DNA of 64,000 bases from Pseudomonas sp. (GCF_017744435.1 NZ_JAGIBG010000019.1:32242-96241); one strand, 5' to 3'. Positions 20,701-31,432 are shown, numbered from the stretch's first letter. Program-made: numbers and translations. Notes: generated by a model not told the origin, from the letters alone.

Positions 20701-21533
20701 TCGACCCGCGCAAGGTGCCGGCCCTGGACCTGAGCATCGACAAGCTGTACCGCGGCGACGACCTGTTCGGCAATGCCGCACTGAAGTTGCGCCCGACTGC
20801 ACGGGGTGTGGCGGCACAGGACATCGACCTGGATTTCAAAGGCCTGCATGTCGATGGCAGTGGCGGTTGGGAAGGCGAAACCGGCGCCACCAGCAGCTGG
20901 TACAAAGGCCGACTCGATGGCAAGAACCTCGCCGATGTGCTCAAGGCCTGGGGTTTCGCTCCGACCGTGACCAGCCGCGATTTCCGCCTGGATGTCGACG
21001 GCCGTTGGCCCGGTTCGCCGGCCTGGGTCGGCCTCAAGCGCTTCTCTGGCAGCATGGATGCCGCCTTGCGCAGCGGTCAGTTCGTCGAAGTGGAAGGCGG
21101 CGCCCAGGCCCTGCGCGTGTTCGGCCTGCTCAACTTCAACTCGATTGGCCGGCGCCTGCGCCTGGACTTCTCCGACCTGTTCGACAAGGGCCTGGCTTAC
21201 GACCGGGTCAAGGGCCTGCTGGTGGCCAGCAGCGGTGTCTACGTGACCCGCGAGCCGATCACCGTGACCGGGCCGTCGAGCAACTTCGAACTCGATGGCA
21301 CCCTGGACCTGGTGCGTGATCGGGTCGCTGCCAACCTGCAGGTGACCCTGCCGGTGACCAACAACCTGCCGCTGGCCGCGCTGATCGTCGGTGCGCCAGC
21401 GGTTGGTGGCGCGCTGTTCCTGGTCGATCGGCTGATCGGCGACCGGGTGTCGCGTTTCGCCAGCGTGCACTATCGCGTCGAAGGCCCGGTGAAAGAGCCT
21501 AAAATCACCTTTGTGAAACCGTTCGATAAATAA
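17724..21533 (+). CDS. yhdP: YhdP family AsmA-like inter-membrane lipid transport protein
   Basis: Very large envelope protein of 1269 residues. One N-terminal membrane helix (about 8-33) is followed by a periplasmic region rich in beta strands, the DUF3971/AsmA_2 repeats of a bridge-like lipid carrier. In E. coli, YhdP with TamB and YdbH carries phospholipids to the outer membrane. A C-terminal hydrophobic patch (LPLAALIVGAPAVGGALFLV) is typical. The ATG at 17724 is 9 bases from GGAGG; an ATG at 17718 is only 3 bases away and less likely. Position after rng is conserved. Its stop overlaps the frame of the next gene. Confidence 0.93.
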   Translation: MGRLNRVLVALTRWGLGICALLAVLVALYVSLGRELVPLVAEYRADVESKAEQALGLPVHVGALEGHWSGLAPILRVRDLQLGEGASALRLDDVKVVPDLWASLTSREVHLARIELGGLQLILREDEQGAWALEGLPKKDDAPLDPAELLQRLRQLGRIDVFDSQVTLQPWQRDPLTLTYVSVGLQAGVSRQALDLRATLPDGQPLAINLRSRANAKAWREGEVEAYLSLPQSDWARWLPPGLLGQWRAEALKAGGEFWVDWSKGQLQQAVVRLNAPQLRGAYAERKAVALDNLAVAAWFQRRDQGFDVVVDSLAASIGKTRWESHLQVNQRLGDDPADETWQVQADRLDLTPLTPLINALAPLPDKLMTVVDALKVTGALRNVRLEARPKAEGDQRLQFAANLERVGFDAYHGAPAAGNVSGSISGDLGHGELRLDTDAFMLHLYPIFAKPWQYQKANARLTWALDKHGFTLIAPYLKVLGEEGKIAGDFLIRLLFDEGAESYMDLRVGLTEGDGRYTAKYLPEVLTPALDEWLRSAIVKGNVDQGYFQFQGSLNHGATPEARSISLFFKVHDAALDFQPGWPQVQQVDGDVLIEDSGVRIKASKGLLLDTKVSDVSVNIPHVDSGQHSHLYLDGNFDGSLGDGLKILKEAPIGTGEIFAGWEGEGPLKGKVKLDVPLAHGERPKVLVDFATADARLKVAPPSLDLTRLKGDFSFDFDKGLSGKNISLQVFGKPATAQISAEGQPGQMQTRINASGQASLKSLTDWLQFKQTLPASGDLPYQLQVNLGSRDNSLNVSSSLKGLTIDLPAPFGKAAADTRDTRFSMNLQGPERRFDVAYTDLARFAYAAPADKLGQGRGELLLGAGQAQLPATQGLRVRGRLESLDLGPWQEQAARFAGDDPGGNARQNLQGVDLSIGQLKAFGMSLNQAVVRLSRGAAAWDLRLDSKEVIGNARVPDAKAAPMVVRLQTLRLPPADPAETQSEEGPDPLASFDPRKVPALDLSIDKLYRGDDLFGNAALKLRPTARGVAAQDIDLDFKGLHVDGSGGWEGETGATSSWYKGRLDGKNLADVLKAWGFAPTVTSRDFRLDVDGRWPGSPAWVGLKRFSGSMDAALRSGQFVEVEGGAQALRVFGLLNFNSIGRRLRLDFSDLFDKGLAYDRVKGLLVASSGVYVTREPITVTGPSSNFELDGTLDLVRDRVAANLQVTLPVTNNLPLAALIVGAPAVGGALFLVDRLIGDRVSRFASVHYRVEGPVKEPKITFVKPFDK

Positions 21534-21547
21534 TGTCGGGAGTGCCC

Positions 21548-22399
21548 ATGAAGGCAGCGGTCATCCAGATGGTCAGCCAGGACGATGTGCTGGCCAACCT
21601 GCAGCGTGCGGGCGCCCTGCTCGAACAGGCGGCCTTGGGCGGTGCGCGGCTGGCGGTGTTGCCGGAAAACTTCGCGGCAATGGGGCGCAAGGATGCCGCT
21701 GCCATCGGCCGCGCCGAAGCCATGGGCGAAGGTCCGATCCTGCCATGGTTGAAACGCACCGCACGCGACCTCAGATTATGGATTGTTGCCGGTACCTTGC
21801 CGCTGCCGCCGCAAGGTCAGCCTGACGCCAAGGCCCATGCCTGCTCGCTGCTGATCGACGAACAGGGCGAAGTGGTGGCGCGCTACGACAAGCTGCACCT
21901 GTTTGACGTGGATGTGGCCGATAACCGTGGCCGCTACCGCGAGTCCGATGACTATGCCCATGGTGCCCGGGTGGTAGTGGCCGATACGCCGGTAGGGCGC
22001 CTGGGGCTGAGCGTATGTTACGACCTGCGCTTCCCCGAGCTGTACAGCGCCTTGCGCAGCGCAGGCGCGGAACTGATCACGGCACCGGCCGCTTTTACTG
22101 CGGTCACAGGAGCAGCGCATTGGGAAGTGCTGATCCGTGCCCGGGCCATCGAGACCCAGTGCTATGTGCTGGCGGCGGCCCAGGGCGGTATCCATCCAGG
22201 CCCGCGGGAAACCCACGGGCATGCGGCGATCGTCGACCCTTGGGGGCGGATCGTCGCAGAACAGGCGCACGGCGAAGCGGTATTGCTCGCCGAGCGCGAC
22301 ATTGATGAACAGGCGTCCATCCGGGCGCGCATGCCGGTCACCACGCACCGGCGCTTTTTCTCGCAGGACGCCTTGCGGCCTGCGCACACCTCGGAGTGA
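21548..22399 (+). CDS. Carbon-nitrogen hydrolase (nitrilase superfamily), probable deaminated-glutathione amidase
   Basis: 283-residue cytoplasmic amidase. The Glu-Lys-Cys triad is visible: E in [12 protein letters not shown] in [10 protein letters not shown] and C in [13 protein letters not shown]. The [10 protein letters not shown] segment resembles Nit1/YbeM-type enzymes that repair deaminated glutathione, so this is the preferred function; omega-amidase is an alternative. The ATG at 21548 is 5 bases after GGGAG. The longer frame from 21533 overlaps the yhdP stop and lacks a ribosome site. Lies in the yhdP-tldD run. Confidence 0.87.
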   Translation: MKAAVIQMVSQDDVLANLQRAGALLEQAALGGARLAVLPENFAAMGRKDAAAIGRAEAMGEGPILPWLKRTARDLRLWIVAGTLPLPPQGQPDAKAHACSLLIDEQGEVVARYDKLHLFDVDVADNRGRYRESDDYAHGARVVVADTPVGRLGLSVCYDLRFPELYSALRSAGAELITAPAAFTAVTGAAHWEVLIRARAIETQCYVLAAAQGGIHPGPRETHGHAAIVDPWGRIVAEQAHGEAVLLAERDIDEQASIRARMPVTTHRRFFSQDALRPAHTSE

Positions 22400-22401
22400 C
22401 T

Positions 22402-23841
22402 ATGAGCCAGATGTTATCCACCGTCAGCGAGCAGCTCCTGGCCCCGGGCGGACTCACCCTCGACAGCCTGCAGAGCGTGCTGGGCGAACTGGCCGGCCCC
22501 GGCATCGACGCCGCAGACCTGTATTTCCAGGGCCAGATCTCGGAAACCTGGGCGCTGGAGGACGGCATCGTCAAAGAAGGCAGCTTCAACCTTGACCAGG
22601 GTGTGGGTGTGCGTGCCCAGTCCGGCGAGAAGACGGGCTTCGCCTACAGCAATGCGATCAACCTCGAGGCGCTGACTTCGGCGGCCCGTGCTGCCCGCTC
22701 GATTTCCCGCGCCGGCCAGAACGGCACGGTGCAGGCGTTCCGCAGCCAGGACGTGAATGCGCTGTATGCGCCGGACAACCCGCTGGACGTGCTCAGCCGT
22801 GCCGAGAAGGTTGAACTGCTCAAGCGTGTCGACGCCGCCACCCGTGCCCTCGACCCGCGCATCCAGCAGGTCAGCGTGAGCATGGCCGGGGTCTGGGAGC
22901 GCATCCTGATCGCTGCCGCCGACGGTAGCCTGGCCGCCGATGTGCGCCCACTGGTACGTTTCAATGTCAGCGTCATCGTCGAGCAGAATGGCCGCCGCGA
23001 ACGTGGCGGGCAGGGCGGTGGCGGGCGTACCGACTACCGCTTCTTCACTGAAGAGCGCGTCATGGGCTATGCCCGCGAAGCGCTGCGCCAGGCGCTGGTG
23101 AACCTCGAAGCGATCCCGGCCCCGGCCGGCACGTTGCCGGTGGTACTGGGTTCCGGCTGGTCGGGCGTGCTGCTGCACGAAGCAGTCGGCCATGGCCTGG
23201 AAGGCGACTTCAACCGCAAGGGCAGCTCGGCTTTCAGCGGGCGGATCGGCGAGAAGGTCGCTTCGGAACTGTGCACCATTGTCGACGACGGCACCCTGCA
23301 AGGTCGCCGCGGCTCGTTGAGCGTCGATGACGAAGGCACGCCGACCGAATGCACCACGCTGATCGAGAACGGCATCCTCAAGGGCTACATGCAGGACAAG
23401 CTCAATGCGCGCCTGATGGGCATGGCGGTTACCGGCAACGGTCGCCGCGAGTCTTATGCACACCTGCCGATGCCGCGCATGACCAACACCTACATGCTGG
23501 CCGGCAAGAGCGATCCGCAGGAAATCATCGCTTCGGTGAAAAAGGGCATCTACTGCGCCAACCTCGGCGGCGGCCAAGTCGATATCACCAGCGGCAAGTT
23601 CGTGTTCTCGACCAGCGAAGCCTACCTGATCGAAGACGGCAAGATCACCGCACCAGTGAAGGGCGCGACCCTGATCGGCAACGGGCCGGAGGCCATGAGC
23701 CGGGTGTCGATGGTCGGTAACGACCTGGCGCTGGACAGTGGTGTGGGTACGTGCGGCAAGGATGGGCAATCGGTGCCGGTAGGCGTCGGGCAGCCGACCT
23801 TGAAGCTGGATGCGATTACCGTGGGCGGTACTGGCGCTTGA
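22402..23841 (+). CDS. tldD: Metalloprotease TldD
   Basis: 479-residue subunit of the TldD/TldE (PmbA) protease, which cleaves unfolded peptides and, in other bacteria, antitoxin CcdA and modified peptides such as microcin B17. The zinc motif [12 protein letters not shown] provides the two histidines, with a further Cys/His region near the C-terminus ([19 protein letters not shown]). The ATG at 22402 is 5 bases after GGAG; a GTG at 22396 falls on the ribosome site. Its partner pmbA lies 0.7 kb away, separated by darP on the opposite strand. Confidence 0.97.
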   Translation: MSQMLSTVSEQLLAPGGLTLDSLQSVLGELAGPGIDAADLYFQGQISETWALEDGIVKEGSFNLDQGVGVRAQSGEKTGFAYSNAINLEALTSAARAARSISRAGQNGTVQAFRSQDVNALYAPDNPLDVLSRAEKVELLKRVDAATRALDPRIQQVSVSMAGVWERILIAAADGSLAADVRPLVRFNVSVIVEQNGRRERGGQGGGGRTDYRFFTEERVMGYAREALRQALVNLEAIPAPAGTLPVVLGSGWSGVLLHEAVGHGLEGDFNRKGSSAFSGRIGEKVASELCTIVDDGTLQGRRGSLSVDDEGTPTECTTLIENGILKGYMQDKLNARLMGMAVTGNGRRESYAHLPMPRMTNTYMLAGKSDPQEIIASVKKGIYCANLGGGQVDITSGKFVFSTSEAYLIEDGKITAPVKGATLIGNGPEAMSRVSMVGNDLALDSGVGTCGKDGQSVPVGVGQPTLKLDAITVGGTGA

Positions 23842-23851
23842 TGAATGTCCG

Positions 23852-23870
23852 GGGGCTGCAAGGCAGCCCC
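23852..23870. terminator. Hairpin between convergent tldD and darP
   Basis: GGGGCTGC-AAG-GCAGCCCC, an 8-base-pair perfect stem, lies 11 bases after the tldD stop and 13 bases after the darP stop on the other strand. There is no T-run on either side, so termination is plausible but not certain. Confidence 0.45.
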
Positions 23871-23882
23871 AGACGGCGGGAT

Positions 23883-24404
23883 TCAGCGCAGACCGCGCTG
23901 CATTTCGTCGAGATCGCGGATGTACTTGAACACCTTGCGCGCAGCGGCAGGCGGTTTGTTCCGCGCCTTTTCGTGCTGGGCATGACGGATCAGCGAGCGC
24001 AGTTGCTGGCGATCGGTCTCGGGGTATTCGTTGACGAAACGCTCGAGGTCCTCGTCGTTACCGTCGATCAGGCGGTCGCGCCAGCGCTCCAGGTTGTGGA
24101 AGCGCTCGTTGTACTGGCGACTGGAGCTGTCGATCTGCTCGAGCACGGCGTGGATGGCATCCAGGTCCTGGTCGCGCATCAGCTTGCCGACGAACGACAT
24201 GTGGCGCTTACGGGCGCCATGGGCGGTGTGCTTGCTGGCATCGGCCAGGGCCTTGCGCAGCTCGTCAGTGAGCGGCAGGCGCGCCAGGGTGTCGGCCTTG
24301 ACCGTGGTCAGGCGCTCGCCGAGTTCGACCAGCGCATGCAGCTCGCGCTTGATCTGGGTTTTGCTTTTTTCGCCGTCGAAGGCGTCGTCGTATGAATCAA
24401 CCAT
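23883..24404 (-). CDS. darP: Ribosome assembly factor DarP (YjgA, dual-action ribosomal protein)
   Basis: 173-residue basic, highly charged helical protein of the DUF615 family. DarP promotes late 50S subunit maturation around the peptidyl-transferase centre in E. coli. The family start [17 protein letters not shown] and the [14 protein letters not shown] segment are clear. The ATG at 24404 has a weak ribosome site (GCGGA). Its placement next to pmbA/tldD is a conserved gammaproteobacterial linkage. Confidence 0.92.
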   Translation of the reverse strand: MVDSYDDAFDGEKSKTQIKRELHALVELGERLTTVKADTLARLPLTDELRKALADASKHTAHGARKRHMSFVGKLMRDQDLDAIHAVLEQIDSSSRQYNERFHNLERWRDRLIDGNDEDLERFVNEYPETDRQQLRSLIRHAQHEKARNKPPAAARKVFKYIRDLDEMQRGLR

Positions 24405-24513
24405 GGTGGCAGTCCGCTAGAAATCGCCGCCATGATAACCAGTCGGGGGCCGCTTGTCCGTGCCCGGTCGTAGAATGACCCTCGCCGAACGCAGAATTTG
24501 AGTGGAGAAAACC

Positions 24514-25860
24514 ATGAGTGCAGTCCAGAGCGTAGGCCCCAAGGACCTGCCAGCGTTGCAGGAGCAGGTCGAGGCGATCATTGCAGAAGCACGCAAGCAA
24601 GGCGCCAGTGCCTGCGAAGTGGCGGTATCGCTGGAGCAGGGCCTGTCCACCACGGTGCGCCAGCGCGAAGTCGAGACGGTCGAGTTCAACCGCGACCAGG
24701 GCTTTGGCATCACCCTCTATGTTGGCCAGCGCAAGGGTTCGGCCAGCACCTCGGCCAGTGGCCCGGATGCCATCCGCGAAACCGTGGCCGCCGCGTTGGC
24801 GATTGCCAAGCATACGTCCGAGGACGAATGCTCGGGCCTGGCTGACGCCGCGCTGATGGCCCGCGAGATCCCCGACCTCGACCTCTATCACGACTGGGAT
24901 ATCGAGCCGGAGAAGGCCATCGAGATGGCGCTGGCCTGCGAGGCGGCGGCATTCGATGCCGACAAGCGCATCCTCAATGCCGATGGCACCACCCTGAACA
25001 CTCACCAGGGTTGCCGCGTGTACGGCAACAGCCACGGTTTCATCGGTGGTTACGCCTCGACCCGGCACAGCCTGAGCTGCGTGATGATCGCCGAAGGCGA
25101 AGGCCAGATGCAGCGTGACTACTGGTATGACGTGAACCGCCAGGGTCATCTGCTGGCCGACCCGCGCAGCATTGGCCAACGCGCTGCCCAGCGCGCCGCC
25201 AGCCGCCTCGGTGCGCGGCCGGTACCGACCTGCGAAGTCCCCGTGCTGTTCTCCGCCGAGCTGGCGGGTGGCCTGTTCGGCAGTTTCCTGTCGGCCATCT
25301 CGGGCGGCAACCTGTACCGCAAGTCTTCGTTCCTCGAGGGTACCATCGGTCAGCGCCTGTTCCCGTCCTGGCTGACCCTCGACGAGCGCCCACATATTCC
25401 GCGCGCGCTGGGCAGCGCTGCCTTCGACGGTGACGGGCTGGCGACCTACGCGAAGCCGTTCGTCGACAAAGGCGAGCTGGTGTCGTACCTGCTGGGTACC
25501 TACTCCGGGCGCAAACTGGGCTTGCCGAGCACTGCCAACGCCGGGGGCGTGCACAACCTGTATGTCACCCATGGCGTAGAAGACCAGGCGGCGTTGATCC
25601 GGCGCATGGGCCGTGGCCTGCTGGTGACCGAGCTGATGGGCCATGGCCTGAACATGGTGACCGGTGACTATTCGCGCGGAGCGGCGGGCTTCTGGGTCGA
25701 GAATGGCGAGATCCAGCATGCAGTGCAGGAAGTGACCATTGCCGGCAATATGAAGGACATGTTCCAACAGATTGTCGCGATTGGCAGTGATCTTGAAACG
25801 CGTAGCAATATCCACACAGGGTCGGTGCTGATCGAGCGGATGACGGTCGCTGGCAGCTGA
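24514..25860 (+). CDS. pmbA: Metalloprotease PmbA (TldE)
   Basis: 448-residue partner of TldD; TldE lacks its own complete zinc site and activates TldD in the heterodimer. Family features include SYLLGTYSGRKLGLPSTANA and a C-terminal MKDMFQQIVAIGSDLETR segment. The ATG at 24514 follows GGAGA by 5 bases; the GTG at 24502 lies over the ribosome site. Divergent from darP and closed by a clear terminator. Confidence 0.96.
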   Translation: MSAVQSVGPKDLPALQEQVEAIIAEARKQGASACEVAVSLEQGLSTTVRQREVETVEFNRDQGFGITLYVGQRKGSASTSASGPDAIRETVAAALAIAKHTSEDECSGLADAALMAREIPDLDLYHDWDIEPEKAIEMALACEAAAFDADKRILNADGTTLNTHQGCRVYGNSHGFIGGYASTRHSLSCVMIAEGEGQMQRDYWYDVNRQGHLLADPRSIGQRAAQRAASRLGARPVPTCEVPVLFSAELAGGLFGSFLSAISGGNLYRKSSFLEGTIGQRLFPSWLTLDERPHIPRALGSAAFDGDGLATYAKPFVDKGELVSYLLGTYSGRKLGLPSTANAGGVHNLYVTHGVEDQAALIRRMGRGLLVTELMGHGLNMVTGDYSRGAAGFWVENGEIQHAVQEVTIAGNMKDMFQQIVAIGSDLETRSNIHTGSVLIERMTVAGS

Positions 25861-25890
25861 CATTCGCCAGAAATGCACACTGATATTGAA

Positions 25891-25919
25891 ACCCGGCCAT
25901 CGCGCCGGGTTTTTTCTTT
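25891..25919 (+). terminator. Intrinsic terminator of pmbA
   Basis: ACCCGGC-CATCGC-GCCGGGT, a 7-base-pair GC-rich stem, is followed directly by TTTTTC. It separates pmbA from the Fur-regulated fagA promoter, only 14 bases downstream. Confidence 0.9.
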
Positions 25920-25932
25920 CATCACCCTCTAC

Positions 25933-25975
25933 TTGAAGTGATTCTGTTTATCACTTAATAATGAATATCATTATC
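25933..25975 (+). promoter_or_regulatory. fagA promoter overlapped by a Fur box
   Basis: TTGAAG (25933-25938) and TAATAA (25956-25961) are 17 bases apart. AATAATGAATATCATTATC (25957-25975) matches the 19-base Fur consensus GATAATGATAATCATTATC at 16 positions and covers the -10 region and probable start site. Fe-Fur should block transcription and iron limitation should relieve it, as known for the P. aeruginosa fagA-fumC-orfX-sodA operon. Confidence 0.85.
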
Positions 25976-25988
25976 CAGTAACCCGGCG

Positions 25989-26382
25989 ATGATGTTCATG
26001 AAACCCGTCCTCCGCGAACTGCCCTACCTGGAAAACTGGCGCTGGCTGAGTCGGCGCATCCGCTGCGCGCTCGAGCCCGACGAACCGCGCCTGATCGAGC
26101 ACTACCTGGCCGAAGGCCGTTACCTGGTGTGCTGCACCGAAACGTCGCCATGGACCGTGGCACTGACCTCCTTCCGCCTGCTGCTGGATACCGCCTGCGA
26201 CCGCATGTTGCCGTGGCACTGGCGCTGCCAGTGCCTGGACCAGGCCTGGCGCCCACTGCTCGACCTGCGCAACCTCGACCGCCGAGAGCAGAACCAGCGC
26301 TGGCAGCCCTATGCCTTGCAGCTGGCCAACTGCCGGCTGCTGCCGTCGATTTCTCCCGATGAACTGATGCAAGGATTTGAAG

Positions 26383-26390
<8 letters not shown>
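25989..26390 (+). CDS. fagA: FagA, iron-regulated protein of the fumC-sodA operon
   Basis: 133-residue protein of unknown function matching the first gene of the P. aeruginosa fagA-fumC-orfX-sodA operon by position and by a compact sequence rich in Trp, Arg and Leu (YLENWRWLSRRIRCALEP). Several Cys residues (CC at about 48-49, C65, C75, C77 region) could bind metal, but no known motif is present. Three in-frame ATGs (25989, 25992, 25998) lie within 10 bases and none has a strong ribosome site, so the exact start is open. The end overlaps the fumC start by 8 bases. Confidence 0.8.
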
Positions 26391-27759
<1,369 letters not shown>

Positions 27760-27789
27760 CACGCCATAGCGCCCAGAGGAAACAACGTC

Positions 27790-28251
27790 ATGCAGCACTG
27801 GAAACGCACGACTGAAACGGCCAACCGCCTGTTCGAACAAGGCGAGCTGGTTGATGCCCGGGAGCACTACCTGCAAGCACTGGCCCTGGCCCAGGTGCTG
27901 TTCGAGCGCTGGCATGACGTCAATGAAGCGGTGGCGGCACTGGTCATCGCTCATCACAACCTGGCCGACCTGCACCTGCGTCTGAACCAGCCGCACGAGA
28001 GCGCCGACTACCTGTGTGCCGCGCATCAGCGCTTGCTCCAGGCCAGCCAGGAAGCTCGCTTGCCGCGGGCGCTGCGTGATGCCGCGCTGCGCCACAGCGG
28101 GCGCACTTACACCGAACTGCTGAGTTTCATTGCCGAGTACGGCCAGTACCCGCGTACCGAGCGCCTGCTCAACCGCCACGGCGCCGAGACCAGCGAGCTC
28201 GCTGCCGCGCCGAACATGGCGCCCAGAACCCATGCCTACGGAATCCATTGA
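27790..28251 (+). CDS. OrfX, conserved protein of the fumC-sodA operon
   Basis: 153-residue helical protein of unknown function, equivalent in position to OrfX of P. aeruginosa. The sequence suggests two or three TPR-like helix pairs: residues 5-40 ([20 protein letters not shown]) and 55-95 ([20 protein letters not shown]). It is His-rich (about ten), so metal contact is conceivable. The ATG at 27790 follows GAGGAAAC. It sits 1 base before sodA, implying tight coupling; a scaffold or delivery role for SodA is only a guess. Confidence 0.78.
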   Translation: MQHWKRTTETANRLFEQGELVDAREHYLQALALAQVLFERWHDVNEAVAALVIAHHNLADLHLRLNQPHESADYLCAAHQRLLQASQEARLPRALRDAALRHSGRTYTELLSFIAEYGQYPRTERLLNRHGAETSELAAAPNMAPRTHAYGIH

Positions 28252-28252
28252 T

Positions 28253-28864
28253 ATGCCGCATACCTTGCCTGCACTGACTTACGCCTACGATGCGCTGGAA
28301 CCGCACATCGACGCGCAAACCATGGAAATCCACCACACCAGGCACCACCAGACCTACGTCAATGGCCTGAACGCGGCCATCGAGGGCAGCGAGTGGGCCG
28401 AATGGCCGGTCGAGAAACTGGTTGGTGCGGTCCAGCAACTGCCTGAGCACCTGCGCGGTGCAGTCACCAATCACGGTGGCGGCCACGCCAACCACAGCCT
28501 GTTCTGGACGGTCATGTCGCCCACGGGCGGTGGTCAGCCACAAGGCCAGCTGGCCACGGCCATCGAAGCAGAGCTGGGTGGCTTCGAAGCATTCAAGGAG
28601 GCTTTCACCAAGGCGGCGCTGACCCGTTTCGGCAGCGGCTGGGCGTGGCTCAGCGTCACCCCGCAGAACAAGCTGGTGGTAGAAAGCAGTGGCAACCAGG
28701 ACAGCCCGCTGATGCACGGCAATACGCCGATCCTCGGCCTGGACGTGTGGGAGCACGCCTATTACCTGAAGTATCAGAACCGTCGCCCGGAATACATTGG
28801 TGCTTTCTACAACGTGATCGACTGGGCGGAAGTGGATCGCCGCTATCACGAAGCCTTGAAGTGA
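28253..28864 (+). CDS. sodA: Manganese superoxide dismutase SodA
   Basis: 203-residue cytoplasmic Mn-SOD converting superoxide to peroxide and oxygen. Metal ligands by alignment with the E. coli enzyme are H27, H80, D163 and H167 ([15 protein letters not shown]). The Mn-type outer-sphere pattern is present: Gly before [10 protein letters not shown] and Gln in [10 protein letters not shown] (about Q148). No signal peptide. The ATG at 28253 comes one base after the orfX stop; an upstream in-frame extension overlaps orfX and is spurious. Expected to rise with iron starvation through the Fur box. Confidence 0.97.
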   Translation: MPHTLPALTYAYDALEPHIDAQTMEIHHTRHHQTYVNGLNAAIEGSEWAEWPVEKLVGAVQQLPEHLRGAVTNHGGGHANHSLFWTVMSPTGGGQPQGQLATAIEAELGGFEAFKEAFTKAALTRFGSGWAWLSVTPQNKLVVESSGNQDSPLMHGNTPILGLDVWEHAYYLKYQNRRPEYIGAFYNVIDWAEVDRRYHEALK

Positions 28865-28875
28865 GTCGGCCCGGT

Positions 28876-29769
28876 ATGCGCTCTGAGGTGATGTCTGTCA
28901 GCAGTGTGCGCCTGTTCCGGTTGGCACTGGGAACCTTGCTGCTGTTGGCCGGCACAGCGCTGCTGCTGGCCCGTGGCATTGCCTGGCTGGACCTGGAACC
29001 GCGCATGTTGCGTGCCCTGGAGGGCGGTGCACTGTGCGCATTGGGTACGGCACTGGGCGCAGTACCGGTGCTGGTGATTCGCAATATGCCGGTGGCCTTG
29101 GCCGATACCTTGCTGGGCTTCGGGGCGGGGGTGATGCTGGCGGCCACGGCGTTCTCGCTGATCATCCCCGGCCTGGATGCCGCTCAGGCCATCGGTTTCA
29201 GCCCTTGGGGCGCCGGTGGCCTGATCAGCTTCGGCCTGATGCTTGGCGCCCTGTGCCTGTTCCTGGTTGATCTCAAGGTCTCCGGTGCTTCGCCGGAGGC
29301 GCTGGTCGGCAGTGAGAGTCAGCCCGTGATCGCTGCGCGGATCTGGCTATTCGTGATTGCCATCATCGCCCACAACATTCCCGAAGGCATGGCCATCGGT
29401 GTGTCTGCCGGCGGTGGTATGGCCGACGCCGATAGCCTGGCCATGGGCATAGCCTTGCAGGATGTGCCTGAAGGGCTGGTGATAGCGTTGGTGCTGGCAG
29501 GGGCGGGGATGCCACGGTTCAAGGCGTTTCTGATTGGTGCCGCGTCCGGCCTGGTCGAGCCGCTGGCTGCCGTGATCTGTGCCTGGCTGGTGAACATGGC
29601 GGAGTTGCTGTTGCCGGTGGGCCTGGCCTGTGCGGCTGGGGCGATGCTGTTGGTGGTGACTCAGGAGATCATTCCCGAGTCGCGTAGCAATGGGCATCAC
29701 CGCCTGGCTAGCCTGGGGCTGTGCATCGGTTTTTGCCTGATGATGGTGATGGATACGGCAATGTCGTGA
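28876..29769 (+). CDS. ZIP-family divalent metal transporter
   Basis: 297-residue inner-membrane ZIP permease with about eight hydrophobic helices. The binuclear metal site helices read HNIPEGMAIGVS and LQDVPEGLVIAL; the second has Gln-Asp where many ZIPs have His-Glu. Substrate could be zinc, iron or manganese. Its place 11 bases after sodA suggests read-through from the Fur-controlled operon and a link to Mn or Fe supply, which is inference. The start is uncertain: ATG 28876 is used, while ATG 28891 follows GAGG too closely (2 bases). Confidence 0.85.
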   Translation: MRSEVMSVSSVRLFRLALGTLLLLAGTALLLARGIAWLDLEPRMLRALEGGALCALGTALGAVPVLVIRNMPVALADTLLGFGAGVMLAATAFSLIIPGLDAAQAIGFSPWGAGGLISFGLMLGALCLFLVDLKVSGASPEALVGSESQPVIAARIWLFVIAIIAHNIPEGMAIGVSAGGGMADADSLAMGIALQDVPEGLVIALVLAGAGMPRFKAFLIGAASGLVEPLAAVICAWLVNMAELLLPVGLACAAGAMLLVVTQEIIPESRSNGHHRLASLGLCIGFCLMMVMDTAMS

Positions 29770-29782
29770 TTCGCCGTGAGCC

Positions 29783-29809
29783 CGGCGCGCTCCTACAGGT
29801 ACCGCGCCG
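29783..29809. terminator. Hairpin between convergent ZIP gene and ptsO
   Basis: CGGCGCG-N13-CGCGCCG is a perfect 7-base-pair stem followed by TCTTT. The loop contains GCTCCTACAGG, apparently the remnant of a REP element. It probably terminates both converging units. Confidence 0.5.
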
Positions 29810-29817
29810 TCTTTGGG

Positions 29818-30090
29818 TTACTCGCCCTCGTCGAAGTAGTTGTTGATCAACGCCACCAGCGCTTCCAGGGCGTCGGTGTCTTGCTCGCCCTCGGTCAGCA
29901 AGTGCACCTGGGTGCCTTTGCCCGCCGCCAGCATCATCACCGCCATGATGCTTTTGCCGTCCACCATCTTGTCGGGCGCGCGGCCAACGCGAACCTGGCA
30001 CGGGAATTTGCCGGCCACGCCGACGAACTTGGCTGCCGCCCGGGCATGCAGCCCCAGCTTGTTGATGATGGTGATTTCGCGGGCGGGCAT
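29818..30090 (-). CDS. ptsO: NPr, HPr-like phosphocarrier of the nitrogen PTS
   Basis: 90-residue phosphocarrier passing phosphate from PtsP (EI-Ntr) to PtsN. H15 in KLGLHARAAAKFV is the phosphorylated residue; the GKSIMAVMMLAAGKG loop is typical. The ATG at 30090 is preferred because the family always starts about 14 residues before the histidine; the frame back to 30267 is spurious. It is the last gene of the long kdsD-to-ptsO run, after rapZ. Confidence 0.95.
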   Translation of the reverse strand: MPAREITIINKLGLHARAAAKFVGVAGKFPCQVRVGRAPDKMVDGKSIMAVMMLAAGKGTQVHLLTEGEQDTDALEALVALINNYFDEGE

Positions 30091-30110
30091 CGTGCGGTGG
30101 ATCCTGTGGG

Positions 30111-30965
30111 CTAGAGGTCGCGGTGGCGAACCTGGACGTTTTTCAGGGATTGCTGCAACAGCTGGCCGAGGCGTTCGGTGATGTAGACCGAGCGGTGGTG
30201 ACCCCCTGTGCAACCAATGGCGATAGTGACATAGGCGCGATTGCTGGCAGCAAAGCGTGGCAGCCATTTGAGCAGGTAGCTGGAAATGTCGTTGAACATT
30301 TCTTCGACGTCCGGCTGTGTGGCCAGATAGTCGATGACCGGTTGTTCCAGGCCGGAATGTTCGCGCAGTTCCGGTTTCCAGTACGGGTTGGGCAGGCAGC
30401 GTACGTCGAAAACCAGGTCGGCATCGACCGGCATCCCGCGCTTGAAGCCGAACGACTCGACCAGGAAGGCAGTACCAGGCTCGGGCTGGTTGAGCAGGCG
30501 CAGTTTGATCGTATCGCGCAGCTGGTAGAGGTTGAGGCTGGTGGTGTCGATCTTCAGGTCGGCAAGGTCGGCAATCGGCCCCAGCAGTTCGCTTTCGACA
30601 CGGATTGCTTCGGCCAGCGAGCGGTCGGCGTTGGTCAGCGGGTGACGACGACGGGTTTCCGAGAAACGCTTGAGCAGGGTGTCTTCGTCGGCATCGAGAA
30701 ACAGCACATCACACTGGATGTGGCGCCCACGGGCCTCCTCCAGCAGTTCGGGGAAGCGCGAAAGGTGGCTGGGCAGGTTGCGCGCATCGATCGATACCGC
30801 CACCTTGGGCTGCAGCAGTTCGGTATTGATCAATGCATTTTCCGCCAGCTGCGGTAGCAGCCCGGCGGGCAAGTTGTCGATGCAGTAGAAACCGTTGTCT
30901 TCCAGTACGTCGAGGGCGGTGCTCTTGCCGGAGCCGGAGCGGCCGCTGACGATGATCAGGCGCAT
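30111..30965 (-). CDS. rapZ: RNase adapter protein RapZ
   Basis: 284-residue nucleotide-binding RNA adapter. In E. coli, RapZ binds GlmZ/GlmY RNAs and directs RNase E to control glucosamine-6-phosphate synthesis; GlmY/GlmZ have not been established in pseudomonads, so the target here is unclear. Walker A is GRSGSGKST (8-16). The C-terminal domain contains [20 protein letters not shown], the conserved RNA/sugar-sensing region. It starts 2 bases after ptsN and is clearly co-transcribed with the nitrogen PTS genes. Confidence 0.95.
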   Translation of the reverse strand: MRLIIVSGRSGSGKSTALDVLEDNGFYCIDNLPAGLLPQLAENALINTELLQPKVAVSIDARNLPSHLSRFPELLEEARGRHIQCDVLFLDADEDTLLKRFSETRRRHPLTNADRSLAEAIRVESELLGPIADLADLKIDTTSLNLYQLRDTIKLRLLNQPEPGTAFLVESFGFKRGMPVDADLVFDVRCLPNPYWKPELREHSGLEQPVIDYLATQPDVEEMFNDISSYLLKWLPRFAASNRAYVTIAIGCTGGHHRSVYITERLGQLLQQSLKNVQVRHRDL

Positions 30966-30967
30966 GT

Positions 30968-31432
30968 TCAGTGCTCGTTCTGTGCGTCCAGGACAACCTG
31001 GTACAGGGCCTCGCTGCTACCGGCGGCACGCAGGCGATCGCGGACCTCCTTGCGATCGAGCATGCTGGCGATCTGGCGCAGCAGTTCAAGATGGGCATCG
31101 GTGGCCGCCTCTGGTACCAGCAGGACGAACAGCAGATCCACCGGGGCGCCATCGATGGCGTCGTAGTCGATCGGCGCATCCAGGTGCAGCAGTGCACTTA
31201 CCGGGGCAGAGCAGCCTTCAAGTCGGCAGTGGGGGATGGCAATGCCATTGCCAAAGCCGGTCGAGCCCAGTTTTTCGCGAGCGATGAGCTTTTCGAAGAC
31301 GTCTTGCATCGCAAGCTCGGGTACTTGCTCGGCAATCAGGTTGGCGACCTTTTCCAGGGCGCGCTTCTTGCTGCCGCCCGGCACGTTCACCAGGGAACGG
31401 CCGGGGGTCAGGATGGTTTCAAGTCGGATCAT
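30968..31432 (-). CDS. ptsN: Nitrogen PTS enzyme IIA (EIIA-Ntr)
   Basis: 154-residue PTS EIIA type-2 domain without any transport partner. H68 in [12 protein letters not shown] is the phosphorylated histidine. PtsN regulates potassium homeostasis, carbon/nitrogen balance and, in P. putida, sigma-54 promoters such as Pu and polyhydroxyalkanoate metabolism. Its position in the rpoN operon is conserved across proteobacteria. It lies 12 bases after hpf and immediately before rapZ. Confidence 0.97.
   Translation of the reverse strand: MIRLETILTPGRSLVNVPGGSKKRALEKVANLIAEQVPELAMQDVFEKLIAREKLGSTGFGNGIAIPHCRLEGCSAPVSALLHLDAPIDYDAIDGAPVDLLFVLLVPEAATDAHLELLRQIASMLDRKEVRDRLRAAGSSEALYQVVLDAQNEH

Noticed and set aside
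18696..21470. 924-codon open frame antisense to yhdP
   Set aside because: Compositional shadow of a GC-rich gene: no family motifs, Gln/His/Arg-heavy translation, no ribosome site; yhdP is unambiguous on the other strand.
28645..28875. Upstream extension of the ZIP gene overlapping sodA
   Set aside because: The extended frame is the +frame shadow of sodA; the transporter's own N-terminus starts after the sodA stop.
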